A stretch of 64,000 nucleotides of DNA from Sycon ciliatum (GCF_964019385.1 NC_088643.1:5918495-5982494); one strand, 5' to 3'. Counted from the first letter of the stretch, positions 40,818 to 52,377 are shown. Notes: generated by a model from the letters alone, not told the origin. Program-made: numbers and translations.

Positions 40818-41131
40818 CCCGTTTGTCTCTTTCCCTCAAACTAGTGAAGATTTTATGACTTGGGGCTCCCCGCGTGCTAGAGTGTACGTGAAGTGTGTGG
40901 GTACAGTGAGGGCTGCGTCCCACCCGCCTTTGTGGATTCACAGGAAGTGTGAGTTACGAAGTCTGAAGAAAATGTTGAACAGTCTCTGCTGGGATGACGA
41001 CTACACCATAGCTCAGTGGTTAGAGCATCGCTAGCTACAAGCGAGGGTCCCTGGTTCGAGTCCTGGTGGTGACAGTCAATTTTTTCTTCAGACTTTTCCC
41101 GTTTGTCTCTTTCCCTCAAACTAGTGAAGAT
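40818..41131 (+). repeat. tR281 copy, 1.1 units
   Basis: tRNA-like module at 41002-41073. Both ends lie at the same point (CTCAAACTAGTGAAGATT), so this is just over one full unit. Flanked by (ATT)n. Confidence 0.8.
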
Positions 41132-41151
41132 TATTATTATTATTATTATTA

Positions 41152-41804
41152 TTAGGAGAAAGGGAAAAGGACATATGGAAACGAGTTAAGAGTAACTCTC
41201 CACCACTGTAACTAGATACTATATACAGTCAGAAAGTGCAACAACTAGGCACAAAACTGACAGAGTACTGAGACATTCGACGTCCTGACACCTAGCTTCA
41301 ACACATCTCCGTAGCGCTAACCGACAGCCTTCCAACTTGGAAGGTTCGAGGTTATGGAAAGACCAAAGAGGGGAAGGCAAGCGCAACGAAAACGAGCACA
41401 AGTTGGGTGGTGTGCTGCTTTGCTGCTTCGAATTGTAGTTAGACCGCTTTGTCAAATCGCCTACTGGTCTCGTCATCGTCCAGTGACAATCGACATTCTT
41501 TGTTCCGTTGGGACTGTAGCTTGTGCTCGTTTTCGTTGCGCTTGCCTTCCCCTCTTTGGTCTTTCCATAACCTCGAACCTTCCAAGTTGGAAGGCTGTCG
41601 GTTAGCGCTACGGAGATGTGTTGAAGCTAGGTGTCAGGACGTCGAATGTCTCAGTACTCTGTCAGTTTTGTGCCTAGTTGTTGCACTTTCTGACTGTATA
41701 TAGTATCTAGTTACAGTGGTGGAGAGTTACTCTTAACTCGTTTCCATATGTCCTTTTCCCTTTCTCCTTTTATTATTGGCTCAATACCCGAGTTTCAAAT
41801 TATT
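41152..41804. repeat. HD591 inverted dimer
   Basis: Arms about 41152-41400 (-) and 41520-41804 (+), around a ~120-bp single-copy centre that matches 7600-7730. The right arm extends ~35 bp past the left arm's end. Flanked by (ATT)n. Confidence 0.75.
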
Positions 41805-41814
41805 ATTATTATTA

Positions 41815-42850
41815 TTTTAATAACGAAGGTACGTGTTGGGTCGTAAGTATCCACGCAAACACACATCCAGTCAAAATAAGGCACTTGTCAAAGTATCCGA
41901 ACGTTTTCGGTCCCTTCTCATCAAGGATTATACAGGGAATGGCTCAAGTTGGAAAGACTAAAACTTATACTTCAAGTATAGCGTAAAGATATGAGATAAC
42001 AAAACTCGTGACAAGGTGGGAAATTATCAAGTTCAGCACGACACAAAACTCGAAGGAAATAATAATAGTGACAAGAACATAAACAGTGGATTAATTAAAT
42101 ACAGTAAGAAGGTGGTAAAACAGCGCAAAAAAAAAAAAAGAAAGAAAGAAGATAGCTAAAGTAAACAGCGAAAATTGCAATAATGACACAAAGGTGCAAA
42201 TGCGAGAAAACTCAATAAGCGCGACATGTAGTGCGACAACAAGAGACAACCACTGGACATACATGTAACTAACGAGGTTTTGACGACCTACCTATCGTCA
42301 AAACCTCGTTAGTTACATGTATGTCCAGTGGTTGTCTCTTGTTGTCGCACTACATGTCGCGCTTATTGAGTTTTCTCGCATTTGCACCTTTGTGTCATGA
42401 TTGCATATTGTCACGTGGTAGATGTGCGTTGCATCTGGCTGTGTTAGAAGCTTTGTATATCCGTAAGTTAGATCCTGAACTTTGCGTACAGAAAGAAAAT
42501 GGGTTGTCGCTACAATTGTTTGGTGTTACTCCTCGTCGCGGTGTTAATTTGCTCACTATGTTCTTGTCACTATTATCATTTCCTTCGAGTTTTGTGTCGT
42601 GCTGAACTTGATAATTTCCCACCTTGTCACGAGTTTTGTTATCTCATATCTTTACGCTATACTTGAAGTATAAGTTTTAGTCTTTCCAACTTGAGCCATT
42701 CCCTGTATAATCCTTGATGAGAAGGGACCGAAAACGTTCGGATACTTTGACAAGTGCCTTATTTTGACTGTATGTGTGTTTGCGTGGATACTTACGACCC
42801 AACACGTACCCTCGTTATTAAAGTATTATCAGCCTCCGACTTCTTGTAAA
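41815..42850. mobile_element. PLE-3 relative, 3' region as palindrome
   Basis: Arms on - (left) and + (right) with a near-perfect core palindrome centred near 42290. The right arm encodes the PLE terminal helix (V-L-E-A-L-Y-I-R-K-L-D-P, about 42440-42480) and Q-L-F at about 42520. The hammerhead-like relic of PLE-3 recurs at about 42710-42745. Flanked by (ATT)n. Confidence 0.65.
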
Positions 42851-42871
42851 ATTATTATTATTATTATTATT

Positions 42872-43052
42872 TGAAACTCGGGTATTGAGCCAATAATAAA
42901 AGTAGAAAGGAAAAGGACATATGGAAACGAGTTAGGAGTAACTCTCCACCACTGTAACTAGATACTATATACAGTCAGAAAGTGCAACAACTAGGCACAA
43001 AACTGACAGAGTACTGAGACATTCGACGTCCTGACACCTTTTCCTTTCTACT
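42872..43052. repeat. HD591 fragment
   Basis: Mostly - strand end of HD591 with a short inverted tip at 43037-43052; flanked by (ATT)n. Confidence 0.7.
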
Positions 43053-43214
43053 ATTATTATTATTATTATTATTATTAAGAAAAGGGTTTGCTCCCCACAC
43101 CGGAGCTCGCGCTATTCCGCCGACTTTACTTGACACTTGACTGACTCACGACTGCCATCCAGAGCACACGAGAAGTCCATCGAACCTTCGACTCGGCAAA
43201 CCTGCAAGAAAGCA

Positions 43215-43277
43215 CCACTCCCTGCTCAATACACAGTGTTTCGGGGAATTCACCCCTCATCAGTTGAGCTTGAGTAG
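43215..43277 (-). ncRNA. Hammerhead ribozyme, RZ479 array unit 1
   Basis: Intact on the - strand. Confidence 0.88.
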
Positions 43278-43693
43278 GCTGAGGAAGATTGTGCCTGAAG
43301 AGCACCACTTATATAGTGCTCTCCAGGCACGACCATCACCAGGGATACAAACTTACAGAGACGCTCCGTTTTCAGCGCGACAAACACCTCGTGAGCACCA
43401 GATAGCAGCGTGAGTCAGTGTCGCTCCTGGACGGTGAGACAGACGTCGAGGACCCTCGGTCTTTCGCAACGCTGTCACCTCCAAACCAACTAGTCGCAAG
43501 CCCGCGCTGGGCACAACAGTACGAAGTAGTGGTTGCGACCTCGGCGATGATTTGTAAGAAAAGGGTTTGCTCCCCACACCGGAGCTCGCGCTATTCCGCC
43601 GACTTTACTTGACACTTGACTGACTCACGACTGCCATCCAGAGCACACGAGAAGTCCATCGAACCTTCGACTCGGCAAACCTGCAAGAAAGCA

Positions 43694-43756
43694 CCACTCC
43701 CTGCTCAATACACAGTGTTTCGGGGAATTCACCCCTCATCAGTTGAGCTTGAGTAG
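43694..43756 (-). ncRNA. Hammerhead ribozyme, RZ479 array unit 2
   Basis: Intact; 479 bp from its neighbour. Confidence 0.88.
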
Positions 43757-44172
43757 GCTGAGGAAGATTGTGCCTGAAGAGCACCACTTATATAGTGCTC
43801 TCCAGGCACGACCATCACCAGGGATACAAACTTACAGAGACGCTCCGTTTTCAGCGCGACAAACACCTCGTGAGCACCAGATAGCAGCGTGAGTCAGTGT
43901 CGCTCCTGGACGGTGAGACAGACGTCGAGGACCCTCGGTCATTCGCAACGCTGTCACCTCCAAACCAACTAGTCGCAAGCCCGCGCTGGGCACAACAGTA
44001 CGAAGTAGTGGTTGCGACCTCGGCGATGATTTGTAAGAAAAGGGTTTGCTCCCCACACCGGAGCTCGCGCTATTCCGCCGACTTTACTTGACACTTGACT
44101 GACTCACGACTGCCATCCAGAGCACACGAGAAGTCCATCGAACCTTCGACTCGGCAAACCTGCAAGAAAGCA

Positions 44173-44235
44173 CCACTCCCTGCTCAATACACAGTGTTTC
44201 GGGGAATTCACCCCTCATCAGTTGAGCTTGAGTAG
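44173..44235 (-). ncRNA. Hammerhead ribozyme, RZ479 array unit 3
   Basis: Intact; 479 bp from its neighbour. Confidence 0.88.
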
Positions 44236-44651
44236 GCTGAGGAAGATTGTGCCTGAAGAGCACCACTTATATAGTGCTCTCCAGGCACGACCATCACCAG
44301 GGATACAAACTTACAGAGACGCTCCGTTTTCAGCGCGACAAACACCTCGTGAGCACCAGATAGCAGCGTGAGTCAGTGTCGCTCCTGGACGGTGAGACAG
44401 ACGTCGAGGACCCTCGGTCATTCGCAACGCTGTCACCTCCAAACCAACTAGTCGCAAGCCCGCGCTGGGCACAACAGTACGAAGTAGTGGTTGCGACCTC
44501 GGCGATGATTTGTAAGAAAAGGGTTTGCTCCCCACACCGGAGCTCGCGCTATTCCGCCGACTTTACTTGACACTTGACTGACTCACGACTGCCATCCAGA
44601 GCACACGAGAAGTCCATCGAACCTTCGACTCGGCAAACCTGCAAGAAAGCA

Positions 44652-44714
44652 CCACTCCCTGCTCAATACACAGTGTTTCGGGGAATTCACCCCTCATCAG
44701 TTGAGCTTGAGTAG
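44652..44714 (-). ncRNA. Hammerhead ribozyme, RZ479 array unit 4
   Basis: Intact; 479 bp from its neighbour. Confidence 0.88.
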
Positions 44715-45224
44715 GCTGAGGAAGATTGTGCCTGAAGAGCACCACTTATATAGTGCTCTCCAGGCACGACCATCACCAGGGATACAAACTTACAGAGACG
44801 CTCCGTTTTCAGCGCGACAAACACCTCGTGAGCACCAGATAGCAGCGTGAGTCAGTGTCGCTCCTGGACGGTGAGACAGACGTCGAGGACCCTCGGTCAT
44901 TCGCAACGCTGTCACCTCCAAACCAACTAGTCGCAAGCCCGCGCTGGGCACAACAGTACGAAGTAGTGGTTGCGACCTCGGCGATGATTTGTAAGAAAAG
45001 GGTTTGCTCCCCACACCGGAGCTCGCGCTATTCCGCCGACTTTACTTGACACTTGACGTCTGTCTCACCGTCCAGGAGCGACACTGACTCACGCTGCTAT
45101 CTGGTGCTCACGAGGTGTTTGTCGCGCTGAAAACGGAGCGTCTCTCTAAGTTTGTATCCCTGGTGATGGTCGTGCCTGGAGAGCACTATATAAGTGGTGC
45201 TCTTCAGGCACAATCTTCCTCAGC

Positions 45225-45287
45225 CTACTCAAGCTCAACTGATGAGGGGTGAATTCCCCGAAACACTGTGTATTGAGCAGGGAGTGG
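45225..45287 (+). ncRNA. Hammerhead ribozyme, RZ479 inverted unit
   Basis: Intact on the + strand at the array's right end. Confidence 0.88.
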
Positions 45288-45504
45288 TGCTTTCTTGCAG
45301 GTTTGCCGAGTCGAAGGTTCGATGGACTTCTCGTGTGCTCTGGATGGCAGTCGTGAGTCAGTCAAGTGTCAAGTAAAGTCGGCGGAATAGCGCGAGCTCC
45401 GGTGTGGGGAGCAAACCCTTTTCTTACAAATCATCGCCGAGGTCGCAACCACTACTTCGTATTATTATTATTATTATTATTATTGTTATTATTATTATTA
45501 TTAT

Positions 45505-45958
45505 CAAAACACATGCGGAATAGTATGGCTGGGGTATATGCTTGACCCTTGCTTACTATAGTACATGTCAGTGAAATTCCAAATTCATCCATAAAAGGCA
45601 TTTCTGAACGCATTTTGTCCATATTATGAATGTTTTGTCCACATTTTCTTCAGAATATTTGAATTATATGCTGGCTTCATTCCAATATTGCCTTTGTCGC
45701 TCAATAATTATGCCATAGGCCTTGACACTTTATGCTAGCATTATTTTTCGCATAATTCCTACCAAAATCGAATAATCGCTTAATTCGAGGCGAATTGCAT
45801 ACGAATCGCAAAAAAATTGGAATAATCCGCCTGTTCGCATCAAATTCCATACAGTTGTACATGTTTTACCAGTACAAGTACAAGTAGATGCACCAGGAAG
45901 GCGTAGGTTTACGACTCCCTTGATAACATGTCCAGTCCACTACAATCAGTGACCAGGG
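45505..45958. other. AT-rich intergenic stretch
   Basis: First unique sequence right of the nests. No coding signal or repeat structure seen. Confidence 0.5.
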
Positions 45959-46226
45959 TTTGTTTGTTTGTTTGTTTCTTTTATTTGAATTCGTTTAGAG
46001 CACAGGCAATTCTGCCTTCTCACCGGAGGAAAAACCTCCGGTTCCTGCTAAGAACGAATATAATATATTATTATGAGAGAAGGAAATATTAAAAAGAATC
46101 ATAACATGATAATTCCAAAGCACAAAGTATGTATATAATTCAAATGGGTGTGTGTATGTGTAAGCATGCAGTGAAGAAAACACCGAGAAAACATGCAGTA
46201 ATGTTTAGGGATGCCGAGCAAGGTGG

Positions 46227-49019
46227 TTACAAATTACAATTAATTCTGTTCAGAGCCAGTTTAAAGGCAACCGCCGCACTGTGGAGGCGAATATCGCTGG
46301 GAAGGGCATTCCAAAGAGTGCTTCCCATAAATGTCAATGACTGACGACCGGAAGGTCCAGAAAGGAAAGGCACTTGCAGTAGCCGCTGCTCCTGTCCTCG
46401 AGTAATTCGGCGATCATCCCGGGATGCTTGGCCTGTGTTAGCCATCAACTGAAAGTAGGTGCAGAAAAGAGGACTTGCAAGATCATGTAGGCAACGGAAA
46501 ACAAAAAACAAAACCTTGTAGTTAAAAATGTGAGTTAGGGATCGAATAGATAAGCGCACGAGGAGGGGGGCTGTGGATGCACGGCTGGAGAGTCGGAAAA
46601 TTGCACGAATTCCGGATTTGCTGGATTTGATTAAACGACTCTGCAGCTGCTGTGTCAGCGACGGGAAGAATGCATTGGATGCGTACGTTAGTCGTGCTTG
46701 CACAATGCCAATGTACCAAAGTCTGCGGGCTCTTATGGGCAGAGATCGCCCATGGCGCCATAGCTGGCTGATGGTGACTGACGCCTTCTGCACAACACTG
46801 GAGACATGTGGCTGCCAGGATAGCTGGTCATCAATGGTTACGCCAAGGTATTTGGCAGTGGAGGTAATAGTTAAGGCTTGATCCTTACATTTCACGACTG
46901 GTATGTCGCCAGTGAGTCCCCGAGGTTGAATTACCATGACTTGGGTTTTGCCGGTATTCAGCAGAAGTCCAATTTCGGAGAGCCAGTCAGACAGACGTGT
47001 CACAGCCGTAGTCAACGTATTGCAAACAGTGTCCAGATCTGAATCAGAATAATCTAGGATGATGTCGTCCGCGAACTCCTGATGAACAACAATGCAAGGT
47101 ATGACGTCGGAAATGTCACTCGTGTAAAGGACAAAGAGAAGCGGCCCAAGAACACTGCCTTGGGGCACACCTCTTGAGCATGGGACTGCATCAGAGAGAG
47201 CCTCACACACCTTGACACGCTGAGTACGACCAGACAGATAGCTAGCCAACCATAACAATACTCTGCCATTGACTCCCAGGGTGAATAGTTTATCAATCAG
47301 ACGTTGATGTTGGACACGGTCAAACGCTTTTGACATGTCAACCATCACAATACCTGTGTATTTTCGCTCTTGTTTGGCCGACAGCCAACGGTTGGCGGCT
47401 AGAACTAATGCATTTTCGGTAGAGTGCATTTTCCTGTAGGCAAACTGACTGCTAGGTAATATGCTATGTTGCGTGAGGTATGCTGTGAGTTGCTTCTTTA
47501 CAAAGAACTCCAAAATCCGGGACAGAATAGGGAGCAATGACACTGGTCTATAGTTAGTAGGGGATGTTGCATCGCCACTCTTGAACAGTGGACTAATGTG
47601 TGATGTTTTAAAACACACTGCCACAGTACCTGATGTCAAGGATGCATTGACTAGGGTGGTAAATGGAGGTGCCAGAACATCTGAACACTGCTGCAGTACA
47701 ATTCCAGGAATGTTGTCACTCCCAGATGCTTTGTGAGGACTCACAGTTTGCAAGCATTGTGCAACATCAGACACGCTTACCGGCTGAAATGTTGAGAAGC
47801 TAGATGCAGAGGCTGGACCATGTGGTATATGCAGCTCAGGTGGCCGCATAGGGTCATGCACAATGTCTCCAAACAATTTACTGAGTGACTCAAGCGGCGC
47901 TTCAGGTTCTTTCCGTGTCTTCTGTCGGCCTATGACATCATTCATGACAGCCCAAAGTTGCCGTTGATCTGATGTATCACATCTCTTAGTGAAGTACAAG
48001 TTGCGCAGACTCCTGTCCAACTTCCGTGCTTTGGAGCGAGCTGATCGGTGTGCTTCTTGAAGGTTCTGATCGGTTTTGTCTCGGAGCCAGAGACGATGCG
48101 CCCGGTTCCGTTCACGAACACTTGCCACTAACTTCTCTGTAATCCAGGGGCAAGGACGTCGAGATTTGCGGCGCCGTTCCCGAAGTGGAGCATGTTTGTC
48201 TAGAGTGGTCTGGATTCCCGCAGTGAGTGACGACGCAAGCACATCCACACAGACAGAGTCACAGGTAGTTAGCGTCTTCTCCAGGTCACATGTAAACATA
48301 TTCCAATCCACTTTGTGCAAACAGCGAGTCTTGCGCAGATGCTGTCCCTTCAAGTGGTGACTTGCTGAAATTGGCAGCCTGGCAAGTATTGCAGAGTGGT
48401 CACTGATATCCAAATGTATGGTCTCGCAAACACCCTGGATCGGGGTGGTAGACAAGAATAGATCCAGTAGTGTGGCAGTACTGCTGGTTACTCGGGTAGG
48501 AGATGTGACGTAGTTGCGAAGGTTAAACTGGTTGAGTACATGATGCAAAGGAGTCACAGCATGGGCATCATTAAAGTTTACGTTAAAGTCTCCTACTAGC
48601 ACAGTTGTGGTCTGCGGTCCACTGCAGGCAGTCTCTAGGTTTGACTCCAGCCCATCCCAGTAGCCCGCAGATTCACTAGGTGGTCGATAGCAGCAGCCCA
48701 GTAAGACCGTCTCATTGCCTGGTCGACCTGGGGCTAGAATCTCCAGCCACAGCATCTCCAGCTCACACTCGAGGTCACGTCTTCGACGGACTTGCAAGGA
48801 CGTATGACAGTAGAAGGCAACACCGCCTCCTTGCCTTCCTTCCCGATCTTTGCGGAACACACTGAAATGAGGAATGTTTACTTCTCCGTCTGTTACATCG
48901 GCTGACAGCCAAGTTTCCGCAACGCCTAGGATGTGTACTCCACGGGTTGAGATAAAGTCTTCAATTTCTGCTACTTTTCTCCTAAGGCTACAGACATTTA
49001 AGAAAGCTACACTGGTCAT
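46227..49019 (-). CDS. LINE ORF2: APE endonuclease and reverse transcriptase
   Basis: 930 codons, no stops. Residues 1-220 are an apurinic-type endonuclease (N-V-C-S-L-R-R-K, A-E-T-W-L, VLVGDFNVNF near 140, S-D-H-S-A-I near 206). RT at ~430-720: Y-R-P-V-S-L-L-P, V-D-M-S-K-A-F-D-R-V (motif A), G-V-P-Q-G-S-V-L-G-P-L-L-F (motif B) and E-F-A-D-D (motif C). The C-terminus has the usual G-S-T-L-W-N-A-L-P block. It starts 3 nt after the ORF1 stop region, the normal CR1-type order. Open throughout, so this insertion is young, though it lacks most of ORF1. Confidence 0.88.
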   Translation of the reverse strand: MTSVAFLNVCSLRRKVAEIEDFISTRGVHILGVAETWLSADVTDGEVNIPHFSVFRKDREGRQGGGVAFYCHTSLQVRRRRDLECELEMLWLEILAPGRPGNETVLLGCCYRPPSESAGYWDGLESNLETACSGPQTTTVLVGDFNVNFNDAHAVTPLHHVLNQFNLRNYVTSPTRVTSSTATLLDLFLSTTPIQGVCETIHLDISDHSAILARLPISASHHLKGQHLRKTRCLHKVDWNMFTCDLEKTLTTCDSVCVDVLASSLTAGIQTTLDKHAPLRERRRKSRRPCPWITEKLVASVRERNRAHRLWLRDKTDQNLQEAHRSARSKARKLDRSLRNLYFTKRCDTSDQRQLWAVMNDVIGRQKTRKEPEAPLESLSKLFGDIVHDPMRPPELHIPHGPASASSFSTFQPVSVSDVAQCLQTVSPHKASGSDNIPGIVLQQCSDVLAPPFTTLVNASLTSGTVAVCFKTSHISPLFKSGDATSPTNYRPVSLLPILSRILEFFVKKQLTAYLTQHSILPSSQFAYRKMHSTENALVLAANRWLSAKQERKYTGIVMVDMSKAFDRVQHQRLIDKLFTLGVNGRVLLWLASYLSGRTQRVKVCEALSDAVPCSRGVPQGSVLGPLLFVLYTSDISDVIPCIVVHQEFADDIILDYSDSDLDTVCNTLTTAVTRLSDWLSEIGLLLNTGKTQVMVIQPRGLTGDIPVVKCKDQALTITSTAKYLGVTIDDQLSWQPHVSSVVQKASVTISQLWRHGRSLPIRARRLWYIGIVQARLTYASNAFFPSLTQQLQSRLIKSSKSGIRAIFRLSSRASTAPLLVRLSIRSLTHIFNYKVLFFVFRCLHDLASPLFCTYFQLMANTGQASRDDRRITRGQEQRLLQVPFLSGPSGRQSLTFMGSTLWNALPSDIRLHSAAVAFKLALNRINCNL

Positions 49020-49022
49020 GAT

Positions 49023-49345
49023 CTAATACGATATGGTGAGTTCGCCAACGGTCATATGCCGGTCGTTGCTCTCATTGTTACCCATGTCCTCCTGTTCTAT
49101 GTCCGAGTCGGTCAGTAGCTCATTTCCTGAAAAGTCAACAAGTTTTTTTGGCACTCTGAAGGTTTTCCGTCCCTTGGCCACCATAAAGCCTCCCTTGTCA
49201 TCTGGAGGGCAGTGAGCAGTTCCCAGCTCCTTGTTAAGCTGGTCTGGTTTGGCTGATTCCTGACTAGGTGAAGAAACTTGAGGTGTCCCAGTTTCAGGTG
49301 CTGAAGCTGTACTGCTTGCTGACTGGCTTGTACTCACTGTTGGTT
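49023..49345 (-). CDS. LINE ORF1, C-terminal remnant
   Basis: About 104 codons ending just before ORF2. Ser/Thr/Pro-rich, then F-R-V-P-K-K-L-V-D-F and an acidic tail. No domain recognised. Placement directly upstream of ORF2 on the same strand is the main reason for the call. Confidence 0.5.
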
Positions 49346-50250
49346 CTGAATTGACGGTCGTAGCTAGGTTCTACCTGGATGCAGACCTGGAAAAAGGAGG
49401 GAAAGAGGAATGGCGGATGGCAAAGTCGGTTGGATCGAGAACTGGTACTGCCGAGTACATCAAACACCGAATGGTTCTGAAGGAGGGGGCTAATCTTCTC
49501 GCAGAAAAGGGGGAAAAGGGGAGAAAAAGGGGGAAAAAGAGGGGGAAAAGAAGAGCGGGAAATTGAAAAAGAGGGGGTAAAGAATGGCGGGAAAAGGAAA
49601 AAGAGGGGGAAAAGGATGGCGGGAAGCATCCACCGTTTGAATGTGCATACATCTAAAGTGAGGCTATTTCCAGGCTGTGCACAAGCCGGTACACGTCCAC
49701 CACGGCCTCTCGCAGCCTCCTCCTCTTCCTCCCCCCCCCCATCACACACAATGTGCCGATTATCCTAATGTCAACTATCCAAATGATTAATTATCCAAAA
49801 TAATTGCTTGCATTTAATTGAGGGGTAGAAGATGAGTTTCAAAGTTAGTGATTTTCGTCGCTCGGGGCGCCATTGAAGCGATTCACAAGATGTATTAAAA
49901 CAGGTTTGAGTCAAAATGTGTAATAATAGTGTCATTAATTTAGAGGAGCATGAGTGCACCTAGTTCCTGTTTCACTGCTGAAGAGAACGAAAATGATGAA
50001 AACATGCTGGAATATGCATGATTTAGATAGATGTGTGACTGCTCTCTTATCCGAACATTCTTCTCATCTGAACCCTCTGGAGACAGCCCGCGTCCCGAGG
50101 GGTGGGGATAATTGGCACTCTCCTGTACATCAAATTCTATTCTTAAATTATATACATATTGTAGAGCTCTTTCTGCTGCCGGGAATGAGAAAACACATCC
50201 CAGGTAAGGATACGCCCCTCAAGGAAACACAGCTGGTGGATTCCAACAGT
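49346..50250. other. Intergenic stretch with polypurine tract
   Basis: Contains a strong G/A-only region (about 49497-49625) and a possible left end of a pogo-like transposon (49749-49800). No gene seen. Confidence 0.5.
49497..49625 (+). repeat. Polypurine (GGGAAAA-rich) tract
   Basis: Nearly all G and A for ~130 bp, in loose repeats of GGGGGAAAA; capable of triplex or G-rich structures. Confidence 0.75.
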
Positions 50251-50446
50251 CAGGGGCGTCGCACACGGTACGGTCACTACGGTATTGACCGTACCACTTT
50301 TTGCCCCAGATACCCGTGAGTCAACAAAATACACTGATCTGGGATCTAAAATTCCAAAATTTTCGGCTCAGCCACCACTCCCCCACGAGTCAATTGTACT
50401 TCAGATGGCTGACCGTACCACACTAAAATACCTTCCGACGCCCCTG
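50251..50446. mobile_element. MITE with CAGGGGCGTCG inverted ends
   Basis: 196 bp. The termini CAGGGGCGTCG and CGACGCCCCTG are inverted repeats, flanked on both sides by ACAGT (possible 5-bp target duplication). The ends resemble hAT-type termini; no coding capacity. Confidence 0.65.
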
Positions 50447-50671
50447 ACAGTAGTGTGAAACTCATACACAATCAATTAGAAATACTTTGGAGAATAAACC
50501 TTTGTTGGTGAAACAAAGTTGGGCGAGAGTATGATGTTCAAGTAAAACGATACTAAAGTGCCGTAACGTGAAGAAAGGAACGTAGTGCACAAGTTAATGA
50601 AGATAAATTCACATGCAGAACACAATATGCCCAGATGTGGAAATTTAAGTCAAGATTAGCAGAATATACAC

Positions 50672-50753
50672 ACATGCAAACACACACACACACACACACA
50701 AGCGTGTGCACACAGACGCAAACACACACACAGACGCAAACACACACACATAT

Positions 50754-50788
<35 letters not shown>
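50672..50788 (+). repeat. (CA)n microsatellite, interrupted
   Basis: CA dinucleotide runs with ACAGACGCAAAC interruptions. Confidence 0.9.
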
Positions 50789-50792
<4 letters not shown>

Positions 50793-51329
50793 TACTTGCT
50801 CACTGCCAAAACTGGTCACGTGGGTCTCCCCGGGAGAGGGGAGAGAGACTCAAAAGGAATCTTGGAAAGATGACTCAATTGGCCATTGAACCACCCAACG
50901 GCCGACACCCCCTGAAATCCCCAAACTATGGTGGACTTGAAATGATCCCACTTATGGGCTCACCACACCTCAGTAAGTAGGTGAGGACAAGGTGCAGAAA
51001 AAGGATTGACGGCATCAGGGTATCCGTCCCGGGATCCAACTGCAGGTACCCCTGCCCCCAGTGAAGGTAATACTTGGTACTAGTGTGGGTGGCTAAATCA
51101 GAGTGGATCTGATAAACGCTTCACTAGCACCATTGATTACACAAGAGTTTATCTAGCCAGAAGTAGTCCATGGTTAACAGGTATGTATACTTCAAATAGA
51201 AAGTATATGAACCCTGAAACCAACAAAGGTGGTAGGTACAACAATACACCTTCAAGCAGCCGAGCCCGTTGGCAACAGGCCCAACACTATCTGGCATAAG
51301 TGTACCCACCAACCGAACTAGCTGGCACA

Positions 51330-51354
51330 CACACACGCACGCACGCGCGCGCAC

Positions 51355-51404
<50 letters not shown>
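51330..51404 (+). repeat. (CA)n microsatellite
   Basis: ACACAC with a CGCGCG patch at its left end. Confidence 0.9.
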
Positions 51405-51406
<2 letters not shown>

Positions 51407-52377
51407 TTGGCTGCTATAATGCGATGGCAGCCTAGACAGAGGAAACAAAGTTTACACAAGCAAATTCCTACTCTTTTTCTTTCTTTGTCTTCTTCTTCTT
51501 CCTCATATTCAATTCAAGGCAGGCTCTTCTATTTTTTTTGCTTCGGCCAACCTCGTTTTGGGATCTGACCCAATTTATTGGGGCAGTACAGGTACCCTGA
51601 ACCTGAGAGTGTCCTTCTGATGTCATCGCTCTCCTACATTTTCTGCACGTCTATATTACTCTTTCTACGAGGACAGCAGAAGGACAGAAACAAAGACATC
51701 CACACCATTTTTAAGACTGCATCTTCCAAAGAACACATCAAAAAGCAAATTCTACACGCCAAGCATCGGTTCACGCCGTAACAAATCTCCACGCCATGAA
51801 AAATTCGATCGAATGCCTGGTGGGAGATGCTTTTTAAAAGGCTTGCATACATTTTTCACAAAAGACATTGTTGTGGCTGCCACCGGATTCGTACAAGAAT
51901 ATGTCAACTTCTAATCAAGGACTGTAATGAGTTCTGCCTTACGTATTAGAGGGGAAGTCTGCTGAATTTTTTTAATTTCAGGACCCGTAGAGTTTGGGGC
52001 GCTGAGTCGAATGTTCTTTTCCGAGGAGGCTGCGGTCCATGGTTCGTCAGATACGCCCAATCGAAAATGAGCGAAAGCGAGCACGCAGTCTACCTGATCC
52101 AGGTGATAAGGTCACAGTGTGCAGCCAGGTAGCCACACCATCTATTTGTGTGCAAAATGGCCAATATTCGAAACGCGTTCGATTTGAGAACCATCTGTCG
52201 CAGCTTCTTCGGACCAAGAGCATTCGACTCACTGTTACAAGCCCTACGTACCCTATGATTTTCAGCTCGGCAAGATTTGAGGATACCCCGTTTTTAGCCG
52301 TTTCCGATTTGGACTTTTTACATCCGCTGGCTTCTGCGTGCATGCCATAGTCAACAAACATACGGAACACTACACTA

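Larger units (their letters stand above)
43078..45462. repeat. RZ479 array, 4.1 - units plus inverted + unit
   Basis: The largest RZ479 array: 479-bp units on the - strand (43078-45055), then one + unit (45056-45462). Units differ at almost no positions (one CTTTCGC for CATTCGC). They share GACCATCACC and GTTTTCAGCG, which also mark the inverted unit and the array at 476-1355. Hammerheads: 43215-43277, 43694-43756, 44173-44235, 44652-44714 (-) and 45225-45287 (+). Confidence 0.88.
19904..45504. other. Right (ATT)n insertion nest
   Basis: About 25.6 kb in which every junction is a (TTA/ATT)n tract on the + strand (near 19904, 21123, 21754, 21975, 22306, 26917, 27461, 28785, 33040, 34734, 37500, 38286, 39417, 39446, 40467, 40788, 41130, 41805, 42851, 43053 and 45459). 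R4 and RLE-1 copies here are all on the - strand, the mirror of the left nest. Element order is not a mirror image of the left nest, so this is a second, oppositely oriented microsatellite and not an inverted duplication. Confidence 0.8.
45959..49345 (-). mobile_element. CR1/L2-like LINE, nearly complete
   Basis: - strand element with the end of ORF1, complete ORF2, short 3' UTR and a (AAAC)n tail (seen as GTTT repeats at 45959-45976). Tails of short tandem repeats are typical of the CR1/L2 group. It is truncated at the 5' end inside ORF1, near 49345. Confidence 0.8.
50447..52375. other. Intergenic stretch with CA microsatellites
   Basis: (CA)n at 50672-50788 and 51330-51404. Short ORFs here look random; no gene supported. 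Confidence 0.5.

Noticed and set aside
50553-50889. Cys/Val/Thr/His-rich ORFs on both strands at CA repeats
   Set aside because: Read-through of dinucleotide repeats.
52039-52370. Overlapping ~100-codon ORFs on both strands
   Set aside because: No domain, low-complexity neighbours and an overlap on opposite strands typical of chance open frames.
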